This document shows, in pieces, positions 32,594-48,807 of a stretch of DNA of 64,000 bases. Positions within the stretch are counted from its first letter, which is position 1, and every line of letters begins with the position of its first letter. Source of the stretch: Calycina herbarum. Its lineage: Eukaryota; Ascomycota; Leotiomycetes; Helotiales; Pezizellaceae. Where the stretch lies: contig LLEY01000014.1 of the NCBI GenBank assembly GCA_001414485.1, forward strand, positions 372,001 through 436,000, given 5' to 3'. The translations under genes were made by a program, and so were the position numbers. The notes under the pieces were generated by a model. It saw only the letters and a list, made by a program, of their open reading frames with translations. It searched no databases and was not told where the DNA came from.

Positions 32594-33048
32594 TGCGTAA
32601 TTATTTCCACTGCCACTTATTTTTACTCGTCTTTTTGACTGATATACTATTTATCGCACAGTATCCTCCAACGACAGTGAGTGTTCCAATTTCTTTTTCC
32701 CTCTATCGGATTGTTTAGGAGGGCTAAGACATTGTTTCCTCTTCTTCCTCCTCAGACATACTTCTAGAAATAGTTAGACTGACTCCGAGATCTTCCGCAG
32801 TAATCGCCATATCTTTCGGCGCAACTTCAACCTTCCTTGGGATCTTTGCATTGATCGTAATGTGGAAATCGAACCATCGTCAAGGTATGTTTGAAGTACA
32901 CTATATACTGAAGAGTCAATTGACAAAGCTCAGCCGGAAGCGAGATTATGGCAAGGGGCCAAGAAGAAATCATAATGGAAGAAAGAAGATGGCAAAGGAG
33001 ATACATCGCAGGCTGAGTGGTTTCCTTAGAGCAAGATGCATTGGGTGA
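32594..33048 (+). CDS. Possible small secreted or membrane protein gene
   Basis: An ATG at 32594 opens a hydrophobic leader (LFLLVFLTDILFIAQ) and runs into a strong donor GTGAGT at 32678. Downstream, the frame 32756-33048 is open for 97 codons and contains a membrane-like helix (AISFGATSTFLGIFALIVMW) and a basic tail, but the phase does not match that donor. A different splice pattern (acceptor before 32778, second intron 32885-32928) keeps the donor and gives an about 90-aa secreted-type peptide. Neither model is convincing. It could be a real small gene or chance. Confidence 0.25.
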
Positions 33049-35104
33049 AATGACACGGGACTTTGGTGACCTAAGTGTCATATTGAGTTAAATCTAGGTA
33101 TTTGTGGGATGTTTGGGAATGATATGGAGTTATGGAGTTGTTCCACACTATGGAATATGGTTTCCCGTCTTTATGGTCTTTCAGTTCCAGAGAGTGTGTC
33201 AAAACTCATCTTGGTTTATACATTCATAATCCCAAGTACCGCTCTATATATAATACATTGACAATCGTGCAATGAAGTCCAATCATCCACTTCTTGTGAC
33301 CATCAGCATCAATCTCTGAATGGGTTCCATAGTATAATCGATTTTACTGTGTAACCCACGTGATACAGATAGCAAACAGCTTATCTCCAAACAAGCTCGT
33401 GAGCCATCAAACTGTTGGTTGCTAGCCTAGTCGTCACTGGGTGGCATAAACAAAACTAGAATTCGATTTCGAACTCCAATTAGTAGGTCAAGCATACACC
33501 AAAACAAGACACCTTCCCTCCGAGCCCATGAAGAAAATTTAACACCAAAAACCTCAAGAATGGACATCCACTCAAAATCACAACACCTTCGTCCAAACCC
33601 TTACACCGCTTTCTTCCAAGTAACCTTCGTGCTTGGAAGTTAAGGGATCACCATGTAGAGCACCGGAAGAACCCAAGGACCGTTCCGTCGGGATAGATAC
33701 GCACGACTTGCATACACTACAACCAGATTGATGGGTCCATGGCGCATTGCAACCATTCATACCCGACGGAAAAGCAGGGAGAGGTTGCATTGCATGACTA
33801 AAGAACACAGGTGTTATATCATCCGGATTTGGCTAGGCGAGAGGATCCAAGGCTGCCTGCTAGTTCAACACTCGTTGGGAAATGGGGAGTTGACATCGAA
33901 GCATCTCAAAACGAACCACTAAACCACCATAGCGTTGACCACTGCTTGATAGCCATGAATAATTCGCGCGCTACAGTGTGGGAGCATCCTCGAACAGAAA
34001 CGACCCAAGAACCAAACTCCCGGGATCTTAATAAGGCTTGGTCAGAACGGGATCTTCAACACCACCTCAGAAAGTTGGGCTCAAACTATCCGATCGATCA
34101 ACATTTGAAATGACATCCACAAAGTTGGTAGGGTACAGAAATCAAACGCAACAAACGCCAAAAAATCTCACCGCAGACCGAATTCCTAAAACAGCAAGAT
34201 GTACCTCAACCTCGCTTACAGCACCTGCCTCTCTTAAGGAAAACATGAGATGTGATTCAACAAAAGAATCAACTGAGAAAATGGCACCCACCATCTTTTC
34301 CAATAAACCCCTCAATGTCTCCCCTACACCGCTCTTTCCTCTCCTACACTCCCCTCCCTCCATACCCCTCCCCTTACACGAAAGCCCACCCAAAAAAGCC
34401 ACCAGAGAAACCCAAGAACCGTTGCATCGGTACATCGGGAAGGAAGGGAACATCAACCACTTCATCCCCCATTCCCCATTCCCAAACTGCCGGGTTGGTG
34501 GCGCATTACGCCCGAAGGATAAATGAATAGGAAAGAATTCCGATTCGCTCCTCGCTATCTCCATGGAAAACTTTCAGGTTTGTAATTCTTTATAATAGGC
34601 ATGCATGAAGGGAAAGAAAAAGTTCCGAGAACCAAACTAGCGGGATACATATGATGAATGTGGAGAACTAGTACGCCCGGTGTTGGTGAACAAAGTATGT
34701 ACTTCGAGTGACAGAGCTGGTGGGTGGGATTTAGGAAATGATACAAAAGGAGTTGATTGCAGGCAAAGTGACCCGCTCCCGCCCCCAAACTGACCAGGCC
34801 ATTTATTTCCAACCAGTCCTGTTGCGAGCCGCAGAAGATGCAGGCCATCAACTGTCAAATTGGATTGGATTTACAGCATCTAGGCCACCGATCCAATGCA
34901 GCTCGACAAAAGAGAATCAAAAACACACCACTTCCAGCTTTCAGAATGCCACCTGCACTTGCGAGAAGAGAGAAAGGGGGCTCCGCAAATAAACATAGAT
35001 TCCCGTAGGATATACTTACATAATGTACACATATACAAACTCCAACATCGCATAGCCTTGCGATATTTGCCATTTCCAGTCTTGACTCCCCACCAATCCA
35101 TCCA
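33049..35104. other. Intergenic, no supported gene
   Basis: Several overlapping open frames of 60-160 codons occur on both strands, driven by C-rich composition (34320-34490). None has a domain, leader or splice pattern that I can support. Confidence 0.45.
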
Positions 35105-35759
35105 TTATGGCGCCTTCGTCTTTAATTGTACCCCATGCCATCCCTTGATCTGCTCTGCAAGCACCTGATTTACTAGCCTTTGCTGCTTCAGCACATTCAA
35201 TCCCCTGAACCGCTCGCTGACAACGTCGATCGAGTACATGCTACCGCATCCGCCGGAAACATCTTTGACCTACAACCGCTTGTTAGCATTTGACACCAAG
35301 GCCAATCTCTCCGAAATATGTTGCCCAAGCAGGAGTATCCGGAACCAACAAAAAAACAAAAAAACATACCTCCAACTGCTCACACTCCAACTCCCTCATC
35401 AACAACTCCCAAATAACCTTCTCCTTCTCATTCAAATGCTCCGGCGCCTCCTCCCCTAAAGCAGGTATTGCCTCCTTCTCAATAACCCCTTCATTCGTAC
35501 TATATCCCCTTGTCTCCACTCCTCTCCAACTAGCATCCAATCTCCTCGCCCTCGCTACTTGTTGTGCTCTCGTGCTTGGGGATGTTGCGGTTCTTGTGCT
35601 CGTCATGTTATTCCGGACGCCGATTGAGGAGGATGGGAGGTTTCGTTTTGCTGCGCAGATGGCTGTTGCTACGCATCGAGATGGGCCATCGGTGTGTTGA
35701 CATCGGAAGGCTCGAGAGGTTCGTAGGCACGCCGATATGGCGGTGGAGGGGTTTGGCAT
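35105..35759 (-). CDS. BOL3: BolA-like protein, mitochondrial BOL3 type
   Basis: Two exons (35759-35370 and 35269-35105; intron 100 nt, GTATGT...GCTAAC...TAG) give 184 aa. The BolA fold begins at about residue 105 (LNEKEKVIWELLMREL). It carries the conserved metal-site features of the family: Cys in VSGGCGSMY and a C-terminal His in KGWHGVQL. The first 60 residues are rich in Ser, Arg, Ala and Thr and poor in acids, as a mitochondrial import sequence would be. BOL3 proteins assist transfer of 4Fe-4S clusters to mitochondrial targets, together with Nfu-type factors and monothiol glutaredoxin. The intron falls inside the domain (LE/VKDVSGG) and is needed to read it. Assignment to the BOL3 rather than the BOL1 branch is by motif resemblance (GGCG) and presequence. 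Confidence 0.88.
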
Positions 35760-36265
35760 TTTAGAGGAGATGGGTTGTATGGTTCTGCTCGAGTTGGTGT
35801 TTCTTTATTGCCAATGACGTCTCGAGTTATTTTGAGGAAAGGTTGTTTTTAGGATGGAATCTTAGTGTTAGATAAGTGCAATGATAGTTAAGCAAGAAGA
35901 GATCAACTTGACATGGTGAGCTCTTGAAGCTATTAAGGGCTGGTGGTGTTGTCGTACGATTTGAGCTCCAAACTTTCCGTCGTTATCCATCCAATCATCT
36001 CAACCGATTTCAACGCTGCTTACCTACGCACCAGAGGTCTCTACAAATAGTCAAAACAAAATGGAATGGCCTCAATCATATATTAGAGTTCTATTGACCT
36101 AAGGTAATTTTTCGAACCTATTCCTTTAACTTTCAATGAGGACCTAGGTTTGTGTTCTTGTTGTACTCCGTAAGTACAGCATGCAACCCTGATGCAGCCA
36201 TGTCAGCCGCAAAATATCCCTTGCTTCAGACTTGAGGGAGATTTCTATCTCGCTCGCTCACAATC
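35760..36265. promoter_or_regulatory. Divergent promoter region BOL3 / HET gene
   Basis: 506 bp between divergent starts. No specific element was recognised. Confidence 0.35.
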
Positions 36266-38978
36266 ATGTCGACATCGCGGCAACTGGAGGGGGCAATGCC
36301 CAAGCGACCCAGTTACGCATACAAAGACATTCATAATGATCAAGAAATCCGAATCTTGAAAGTTTATCCAGGCGATAAGGATTCCCGACTCGAGTGTCGT
36401 CTATTAACAAGCCCTTTGCTTGATTCTAAGGGCCAACCGTTTCTGAAGACCTCCGAGGAGGTTCCATACACTGCTCTTTCGTATCACTGGGGAACGACAA
36501 CTGAATTGGATGCCATATATATATTTAACGAGGAAGATGCATATACCTCTTTCAAACGTCTAAGCACAAAAGGGCAATCTAGCATGCTGCTCTTCGTGGG
36601 CTGTTTCTTCGTTAAAAAGAACCTGAGCAGAGCCTTGCAAGAATTACGATCCCAGACACAAAGTACGTATCTGTGGATTGACGCTGTTTGTATCAATCAA
36701 GACAACAATGAAGAGAAGACAGCTCAGGTATTACACATGCATGAGATCTATATGCAGGCAGAACGAGTCTGTATCTGGCTTGGAGAGGGCACAAAAAACT
36801 ATCCCTTTCAGTTTCTGGCTTCTATACTTGACATTGACAAGTTGGAGGACTACGAGATGGGGTATGAAAGGAAGGATGAGAATAGCACTGCTGCTTATTC
36901 CGAAATCATCAGCCTCATGCAAGCCAGTTGGTATGCAACCTTTCCCTTTGTTCCCATTTCTGAGCTCCTATTCTTGGTTGTCGGGAACAAGTTTGAACCT
37001 TACACACAGCTCTCGGCTCCCGGGTCAAATGAGAAAAACGTATGCTAATATGCTGCAGGTTTGGTCGACGCTGGGTTATTCAAGAGCTCATGCTGGCCAC
37101 GAATGCATACGTGCGTTACGGGCATGAGGAGATGAACTGGCCTGATTTTGCGGAAGCCATCGGGCTGTTTACTTCGATACACCCCCATACCAAGTAAGAA
37201 TCTACCTACTTACTCCAGATGCAAACTGACATAGCTCCAGAAATCTCGGCTCAAACGTATTGGTTACAGCAACAGACACCCTCTTCAAGAAATCGAGGAA
37301 AGGCAGAATAGAGCAACGCCTCGGGAGTTTGGAACAGTTGATAACCTCTGTCTTGCTCCCATTTGAGGCATCTGACCCCAAGGATATTGTCTTTTCGGTT
37401 CTGCAAATCGCCAAGGATACCTCGACATTTGACGACTACGATCAGAATAAGCAATCATTACTGCTGGCGCTCATTGGGCTAATGTTCCATGGTGCTCTGC
37501 TGTTTCTCATTACTGGACTTTTTTGGCATGCTAAAGCCCTGGAGACATCAATCAGTAGAGTTGTAAGAGTCCCGAGCTTTCCTCTACTTCAAAATATTCT
37601 CTTAGAGCGTTTAGAAGAATTAAGAAGTGGAGTTCTAGGTTCTCTTAAACTCTTTCGGAGAATAGACGTAATTGCCCTAAACCTTTTCGCACATTACTTA
37701 CAAAAGCTGGAGGAAAGCATGTCTATTTTACCTGCTTCTACTCGCATTTCACTTGAATCTTCGATGTCTGGACTTATACCTGACAGCTTTCTCTCCTCCA
37801 TTCTGTGGTGGCTCCTTTGGCTTTCCCTCTTTGCAGTTGGCATTGTATGGAACGCCTGGAAAGTATGGAATTATTTGAACAGGATTTTACCAAAACAAAC
37901 TCTTCCATGTCGCCGACCAAAGTTTCATGATCGACGGATTGAACCTGATTATTCCAAGTCTCTCCTCGATGTGTGGTCGGGATTCATAGAGTACTGTATC
38001 GAAACCTCGAAATCTTTGGATGTTATATGTCGAAGATGGTCTCCTACAGTTGAGCAACGAAGGAATATACCCTCCTGGATACTTCCTCTCAAAGAACAGG
38101 CCACTTCTCCAAAGGCGAGTCAAACAAGGACCGAAAATGGAATGTTTGCTTGCATTCCAGGAAGGAGCAGAATCTACAACGCATCTGGTCGCTCCTCCCC
38201 ATCTTTCAAACTTGGAAAAAAGAATACACCCCAGCGAACCCAACCGGCTTTGCCAGGGACCTCGAGGCCGGGCGAGTATTCTCGGGTCCAGAGGTTCGAT
38301 ATTCCTCGACCACCTTCGTTCGGGGAGAGACTGCTCCAAATCATGCGCGGCGCTCCGCAAGCTATCGATACCCGGGAAGAAGCCGAGTCTCAATTTGACG
38401 GCATACTTCATGTAGAGGGAATTCGAATTGGGACTATTGATGAGGTAACATTAATAACTAATGGCATACTTAATCACGAGATACTCGATATCCTCGGATT
38501 TCAAGAAAATCTTGTTTCCACCGACGCGAAATTTGAACAGGTATGGCGGACTCTTGTGGCGGCGCGAGGCCCAGATGGAAGCGAGCCTCTAGGTTGGTAC
38601 AGTAGGGCCTGTCGAGCATGTATAGAGTGGTATATAAAAGACCCAGACGATTTCGTGAAAAGAAGTACTCGCAGGACAAGTTCTGGGAGATTGACACGCC
38701 GAGTGGAGTTCATGGAACGCGTTCAACAGGTGGCCAGGAATAGGAAATGTTTCCGCAGTTATGTTATGGAACGAGAAGGCAGGCACGTAGGCTTAGCGCC
38801 CCCCAATGCCGAAGCCGGTGACTTGATATGCATTTTCTTTGGCTGTTCGGTTCCTGTCGTACTGAGACGGAAGGGAGAAAATTTTACCTTCGTGGGGGAG
38901 TGTTATGTTGACGGAGTAATGAACGGAGAGGCAGTCTTAACAGGCATGAAACAAAGAGAATGGTTTAAGATTCATTGA
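36266..38978 (+). CDS. HET-domain protein with two membrane segments
   Basis: Three exons (36266-36930, 37059-37193, 37241-38978) give 845 aa. Intron 1 is long (128 nt), ends GCTAATATGCTGCAG, and restores ASWFGRRWVIQE. The HET domain shows its usual blocks: YTALSYHWG (68-76), LWIDAVCINQDN (136-147), EIYMQAERVCIWLGEG (160-175) and the RRWVIQE block. HET domains drive cell death in fungal vegetative incompatibility. The middle has two hydrophobic helices (about 340-361 and 451-471), unusual for this family and suggesting membrane association. The C-terminal part (GDLICIFFGCSVPVVLRR, then FVGECYVDGVMNGEAV) is the common HET-associated tail. No NACHT or repeat domain is present. The partner gene is unknown. 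Confidence 0.88.
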
Positions 38979-39294
38979 TGACCTTGGTATATCTCATTCG
39001 TTATATTTTTTCACAATCACTTACCACCTCGAATGATACACATATCTAAATCGGAAAATAGAACTCATCAACTATGTTTATTCCAAAGGGTGCTATGGAC
39101 AAGTATTTATATACAATGTTTAATCTTTTCCAACCACCCCATATCCAAATTTCCACAAAATATATACTAATAAGAAGACACGTCAAAGGGATATTCATCT
39201 TAGAACCACAGACGCATAAAGGTAAAACGAGCGACTTTTCCAATCAAATAAACTCCGCAATGTGCTACTTTTTCCATTAACGGAGAGGAGGAAT
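38979..39294. other. Convergent intergenic region
   Basis: 316 bp between the 3' ends of the HET and GH6 genes. AT-rich; presumably holds both polyadenylation regions. Confidence 0.4.
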
Positions 39295-40707
39295 TTATGC
39301 GAATGATGGCTTGGCGTTCTTGAGGAGCATCTCAAAGTATGCCTCGTTCCATTGACCGGCTTGGGGGGATGGCTTGAATGCTGAAGGGGAAATTTAGTAT
39401 TTTCGGTTTGAACAACAGTGGTTAGAGAAAACTTACCATCATCATGTCCACAGAAAGAATCATAACGATCAGCGCTTGGGTCCGATACACCATCCGACTC
39501 TCCACCTGGCTTACCCCAGACAAAAGCATCAACAAGAGTGTTACCAGTAGAGCTGGTTGGTCGAGCACCGAAACCAGCACCGTTGACGTTACACCAGTCA
39601 CCCCACTCAGCACGAAGACCCTGGACGGCGTTACGTCCGGTATCAACAATGGCGTGGTTGGGCATGCCAGCGGTCTTGAGGAGAGGAGCAAATGCCTCGA
39701 CGTATCGCTTCTCGTCTTGACATTTGTTGTACTGGGCATCTGAGGCACTGGAGAATTCTCCTGGGGAGGCACTCCATGCGTTCCATCCTGCGACGTTGGT
39801 GGCGAAACCGAAAACTTGTTTTGGAGATCCAGCGGCCTTGTAGACCTTCGCGATACCTTCAGCTCCGGGCTCTGGGATCCTGTTAGTACACGTTATGAGA
39901 GAGTTGGAATTTTGGACGTACTGAGGTTGGCATCCCATCCGAGCCACCCTCCGTGACCAGCATCAATGTACATGGCAACGTTTGGAAGATTGAGTGTCTT
40001 CAATGCGTACGCAACACCTTCTTCATAACCAGACTTGGATGCCTGGCAAGTGGTCAAGTTGGAGTTGGTGATCAAGTTGGGAAGGGAATCAGGCTCGATC
40101 AATAGAGCAACTGCGACATTTGGGTTTGCTTTGATGGCAGCAGCGATAGCTGGAGAGATGAGTTAGCGAGGTCAAATTTAAGTGTCATTTAAATTTGGTA
40201 CGCACGATCAATATACTCAGACTTGTATCTGGCGATTTCCCCAACAGCTAATTCACCGTTGGATGCCTTGGCAGCACAATCACGTCCTGGCAAATCATAG
40301 ATGACGATCTCGGCAATTTCGTTGCAAGCAATTTTGCTGAGGGTATCGGCGACGAGTGGGACTCTGGCAATGGTATCGCTATTCGAGAATTAGCGTTCTT
40401 CCTTTCACATGTACCTTCCCAATACTTACATCCACAAGAAGGTTCCGACCTGTCCAACTTTTGTTCCTTGTGCCACAATTGAAGCATCTGAGACACTGGC
40501 CATGGCGGTGGCAATCTCCCCCTTATAGTACTCATTGGCATAAAAGGTTTTTCCTGAGAAAGGGTTGGACCCAGCAGCAAGCTTGACAGCGGTGGTGCAA
40601 GCAGCGCGGGGTTGGACCTTGGCAAAATTCTTCTCAGTCTCCGTTGGAGCTGCAACAGCAAGAGCCGCGAGGGCTGCAAAACCTAAAGAGTACATCATAT
40701 TGAACAA
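39295..40707 (-). CDS. GH6 cellobiohydrolase, secreted, no CBM
   Basis: Five exons (40707-40430, 40378-40206, 40149-39922, 39871-39437, 39380-39295) give 399 aa. A signal peptide is clear (FAALAALAVAAP near residues 10-21); the start may instead be Met4. The protein is a single glycoside hydrolase family 6 domain acting on cellulose from the non-reducing end. Catalytic elements are present: Asp126 in YDLPGRDCAA, the proton donor Asp171 in LLIEPDSLPNL, and the KPGGESDG loop. Other family landmarks are YIDAGHGGWLGW and GRNAVQGLRAEWGDWCN. There is no carbohydrate-binding module and no linker, unlike Trichoderma Cel6A. The intron 3 acceptor was placed at ATCCCAG to keep frame (NLKPGAEG). Confidence 0.92.
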
Positions 40708-41000
40708 GCAAACTCGAAAGTAGAGAATGTAAATGGTGAGGTGGCTGGTCTCCTAAAAACTTTTCAGGAGTGCCTCCTCTTATACCACAAATCAACGGAC
40801 CTATATTGGTCGTGGGCGGGGACTTATCATCCTCTGGCTGAAAGGGTACAGGAGAATCAGGGCCGAGATTTTCGGATGTACAGACGATGCCGTCCTTGTG
40901 ATCATATTCGCATATTGTTCTTCCTGTCTGGGGAAACATGCTTCAAGAGTGGCAATCGAAAAGAATCATGCGGCGGAACGTTTCGCCATTCAGCCTCGGT
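40708..41000 (-). promoter_or_regulatory. Promoter region of the GH6 gene
   Basis: On the minus strand a TATA-like GTATAAGAG lies about 75 bp upstream of the start (near 40778-40786). CreA-type sites GCGGGG (40816-40821) and CTGGGG (40928-40933) fit carbon-catabolite repression of cellulases. No XlnR site (GGCTAAA) was noticed. Consensus matches only. Confidence 0.35.
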
Positions 41001-43002
41001 GGTTCACAGCCCACTTGGGGAGTATCAACCAAAACACCCAACAAATGAGAAATCTAGCGTTCGTAAAACAGGCTGTTTTACCGGACCGTCTCGTGTGATA
41101 GCCCCATTCATAATATCAAATAAACCAAATGTATGTAAAGGGCAAGCACGAAGAAAATATGCCATAATCAAAACTCGGGTAGAACATAACGAGGAAGGAA
41201 AGAGAGCATAGTATTACGCCGCGTGAGAAATGATTTTGTCTTCGGAAATAATTTCAACTGGACCCCAAAGTAGTGCTGTATGAGTGAGACGAGAATACAA
41301 CATAGGGATGAAATAAGGTGACTTCGTCTACAATACAAGAAATGCTGTCATTACAAGCAACCATAGTGGTTGTTTTTGCCTATGTGAAGGAATGATATGA
41401 TTGGTAGAAAAATAAAAAAGCCCCACTTGGAAGCCGACTGGGTTCTCGGCGATAATTCAATATGGTTGCAACACTGCTGCAATTCGGTCGTGAATGCTAC
41501 CAATGAGAAGAGCAAGGCCCTGAATGCCGTACCGGGATCAATACGCTAGTTGCTTTTACCCCAGATGAATTTGCGGGGTGCAGAACTACTGTGGATTGTC
41601 GGGAGTTTTTTGTTGCATTTCAGGAACAAGGGACCACAGCTAGTGGGAACATACTGACATCGTGAAACATAGTGCAGATTCTGAAATAAGCAAAGTTTCT
41701 TTGTAATCAAATACCTCAGCTATCGAGGTGTTGAATTATGGGGAGGAAGGCCTTCGCTGCTTTGATGACGGCCCTTCAATCCGCCGAGTTAACGTGCCAA
41801 TGTTTCCGATCGTCAGAGAGGTTCACGGGGTAGGAAAGTCTAGTAGTGATATGTTCGATAGTGGGTATGAGATAATATCAGCTCCTATTCTTATTAGCCG
41901 ACCGGATGATGTTGATGCCTACCCATGGTCACGATACCCGACGTCTTTTCTCGTAATGACAATATTCAGTTATAGTACGCTGCCATATGCGAGTAATGGG
42001 ATCTCTGTATTTTTGGGTTGATATGATCAAGTGGCGCGGCGGTGACATGCTCTGTTTCCAATTTCCGGAAAGTGTTGTAGTTGGCCCATACAGAATATTT
42101 AGGTAAAAAGAACACCGAGAATGCACCATCATACTTCACACTCTGTTGCCACTAAACTTAATGAGCGTCGGAAGAGGACTTGTGTCTTGTGAATTGAAAA
42201 AGAGGGGCAAATGATAGCTTACAGCTCATCCAAGGAACTAATTTGACCAAGACGTACAAACATCAGATTGAGAGACATCACCTCCTGGAGGATATCTTTC
42301 CTATTTTCCGTGCCAAGAGATCAACAAGACAAATCTATATCTGGCTTGCCGAGAAGACGCATGGGTGAGTTTGTCCGAGCAATATAAATTATTCCTTAGC
42401 CTTGGCGTCCGATTGACGGCCAAAATGTACTCGAGCAATACGAAGCTGTGATGTAATATTTGGGATCGTCAGGGTTCATAGATCAATGAAATCTGGCGGT
42501 GTGTCCGGACTCATCCTTAGGGGAGGAGCAAGCCTGTGTTGGGGTGCGATGAGTTGCAACAATAAAAGTAACTGAGCGAATTGAGTCGAAAAGGATAAAT
42601 TCAAATAGAGGATTGGGCACTAGGGAATCACAACAAGAGTATATCCAAGATAAACGCGCATCGGTGCTCTCTTTATATCAACATACAGCTTGCCATTCTA
42701 GTTAAAGTTGTCCAGAAGCTAGCCCCTGAACTCGTTCAGCTAGGTGGATTGACAGAAGACCCTACACGAATGTAGAATACAACTATGCTGTCTTGATGGT
42801 CGGTCTGTAAAACCTTTTGTTCGTCATCTGCGCGCTTACTTGGGGATTGTCTTGTCGACTATCTCTTTGGGCTGAAGGATAGAAAGAAAACGTGATTAAT
42901 TACCTCGATGCTGGTCCATCACCTCGATTTCAATCAATCATTCGCAATATGACACTGCAGGTGGTTTTTTGATAGCGCTAATTGTTTCATGCGGTGACGA
43001 AA
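41001..43002. other. Intergenic, no supported gene
   Basis: Open frames at 41728-42021 (plus) and 41929-42132 (minus) overlap and show no features. No repeat or RNA gene was recognised. Confidence 0.45.
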
Positions 43003-44750
43003 TCAGTGCTTGTGCTTGGCCGAGGAATTTACCAATTTCTTCTTCAGATGTTTTGGTATCTTCTCTTTCCTCTTTTCGCGCTTCTCTTCCTTGACTGCTT
43101 TTTTGTGGTCCTGAAAGACTAGTTAGCCGGGAACGGTTTGATACATGGAATTAATGTCACCTTTTTGATATCTTTATCCTCAAATCTCTTTCCCCGTGGT
43201 GTACCCTTCTCAAATCGGCTCTCGTCATCAGTATCGCTTCCATCCTCATCTCCACTGCTCTGTGAGGAACTACCCCCCATGGTATCTTCACCATCAGCTT
43301 CATTGCCAGAAGACATTGGCACCTTATCAGCCAATAGACTACGGTAAACCAAATCGTCCTTCTGTCCTCTTCCAACCTTTTCAGCGTCTCGCTCGACGTC
43401 ATAGACCTGATCCAGTGTTTGTGGAATATATTGTTGACGAAAGACTTGGTTATCGACCTCTTGATCGGCTGCTGCTTGTTCGCCTTCCTCCACTTGGGGT
43501 CTTACTGTGTATAGCTTCTCCAAAGCCGCACCAAGCTCAGGATCTTGAGTTGGCTCATCGTAGGATGTGATGAACCCAAAAACACTCTGCTCGGAAAGAA
43601 CATTGACACCCTTTCTCTGGAAAAAGTCCGAAACATTTTTGATGTCCATCCGAAGGAATTCAAGAGACCGGGGATGGTCGTGCTCAACACTCTGAGATAC
43701 ATCGATAATGAAGAGTTTCTTCTGGTGATAGAGGACATTATACTCACTCAAATCTGCGTGAACCAGCTTGCAGACTTGGTACATGCGTCGCATCAATCCA
43801 AGCAGTTGAAGGTACAAGCCTCGCCATTGTTCGTCGACGTCTTCGCCGGCAAGTTCGGCGTCCCGTAGTCTTGGTGCGGCCCATCCCTTCTTATCCCCGA
43901 GAAATCCCATGACAAGAACGTGGAGTCGAAGATAGATAGGTTCCGGACAAGGAATACCTGCGGTATACAGACGCTTCAAGTTTCTAAACTCTTTTTCGGC
44001 CCAGACTTTGACCATGGCACGGTTGTTGCCTTTGTTATATCCCCCTCGAAAGCGATGCTCACCAGTAACGTAACGATCACGATCCTTGAACACCAAGATA
44101 CTTGTCTTGTATACCTTGATCGCGCGATGAATAGGTTGTGATTCTTCATCCCCAGTGGGTGTTGGAATTGTCAACGCTCCGTAAACGTTCGCCTCCTTGC
44201 CCGTACTCAAACATCCATTAACCTCGGACACAACGCTTCGGTTGATCATTTGTAACAGAATCATTCTCGTCCGCGGATCCAGAACCTGTTCGCTGGTAGC
44301 CCGGTCGGATTTATCTTTCCCATGCGTCTTTTGCCTCTCGCCGCCTCCTTCCAGACGAATCTTTCCGGCATGCTTCGCCAAACTAGAGATCTGATCATCG
44401 ACACTCGATTTCGTATTCGCAGCAGGTTTTTGTGGATTAATTCGCGGGGCAGTAGAGGTCTGGTCGTTTAATTTGCGTTGACGGTTGTACGATTTGGTCA
44501 GGTCTCCGGATCCCGGATCGTAGTCCATATCGTCAAAGTATTCCTCGTCATCTTCAAAGAGATCTTCGTATGTCTCGTCCTCGTTGTCGGCGGCATATTC
44601 TGTGAGGCCAGCAGCTGAAGAATCGGTTTGCGTCGGGGCATCGTGGCCAGAGGTTGGAGTTTCGTAGCCCTGGTTGGGAATATAATTATGCGTGGGGACT
44701 TGGGCATCTGCTGGCGCCGCAGCTGTCGGGGTTTTGGGTTGTTCAGGCAT
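43003..44750 (-). CDS. RIO1: RIO1 protein kinase
   Basis: Two exons (44750-43161 and 43110-43003; intron GTGACA...TTTCAG, 50 nt) give 565 aa. RIO1 is an atypical Ser/Thr kinase/ATPase needed for final maturation of the 40S ribosomal subunit in the cytoplasm. Motifs: nucleotide loop STGKEANVY (182-190), catalytic Lys212 in AIKVYK, catalytic loop LVHADLSEYNVLY (329-341) and metal-binding Asp350 in FIIDVSQSVEHDHP. The N-terminus has an acidic stretch (DNEDETYEDLFEDDEEYFDD), and the C-terminus has acidic then Lys/Arg-rich regions typical of Rio1. Exon 2 supplies the basic tail KKAVKEEKREKRKEK. It is divergent from SMC3 with 315 bp between. Confidence 0.95.
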
Positions 44751-45065
44751 CTCTGTAGTTGTTGTGCAATGAGAGATAATTTTGTGAAGATTATCTTGTT
44801 GGAGGGGCTCTTTGCGAGGGGCGTCATTTTGGGTTAGTCAGCACTCTCTCACGGGCCGAGATCCCTGCGCAAGACGGAAAGCTCAACTTCAAAGACGAAC
44901 GCGACGCGTTTACGACAGCTTTCTAGGTACCATCAACTCCGCCAAATTTGCAGCCCCCCCTCGGCGCCAGCCAGCCTTTTATCGCGAGTCCAACTTCTCG
45001 CCCTCTCCTCCTCGTTGGTGCTCCTCTACTCTCATCGTATCCGCCGCGTGCGAGGAACCGCAAAG
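44751..45065. promoter_or_regulatory. Divergent promoter RIO1 / SMC3
   Basis: 315 bp between start codons, with several pyrimidine-rich runs on the plus strand (CTCCTCCTC near 45006). No specific site was identified. Confidence 0.35.

Positions 45066-48807
<3,742 letters not shown>

Noticed and set aside
34038..34564. Overlapping frames of 90-160 codons on both strands
   Set aside because: The sequence is C-rich with few stops by composition. The frames contradict each other and show no motif or splice signals.
40741..41211. 156-codon plus ORF upstream of the GH6 gene
   Set aside because: It lies in the GH6 promoter, has no domain, and its start coincides with promoter elements on the other strand.
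41728..42021. 97-codon plus-strand ORF
   Set aside because: No recognisable domain, leader or supporting splice structure, and it is overlapped by an equally weak minus frame.
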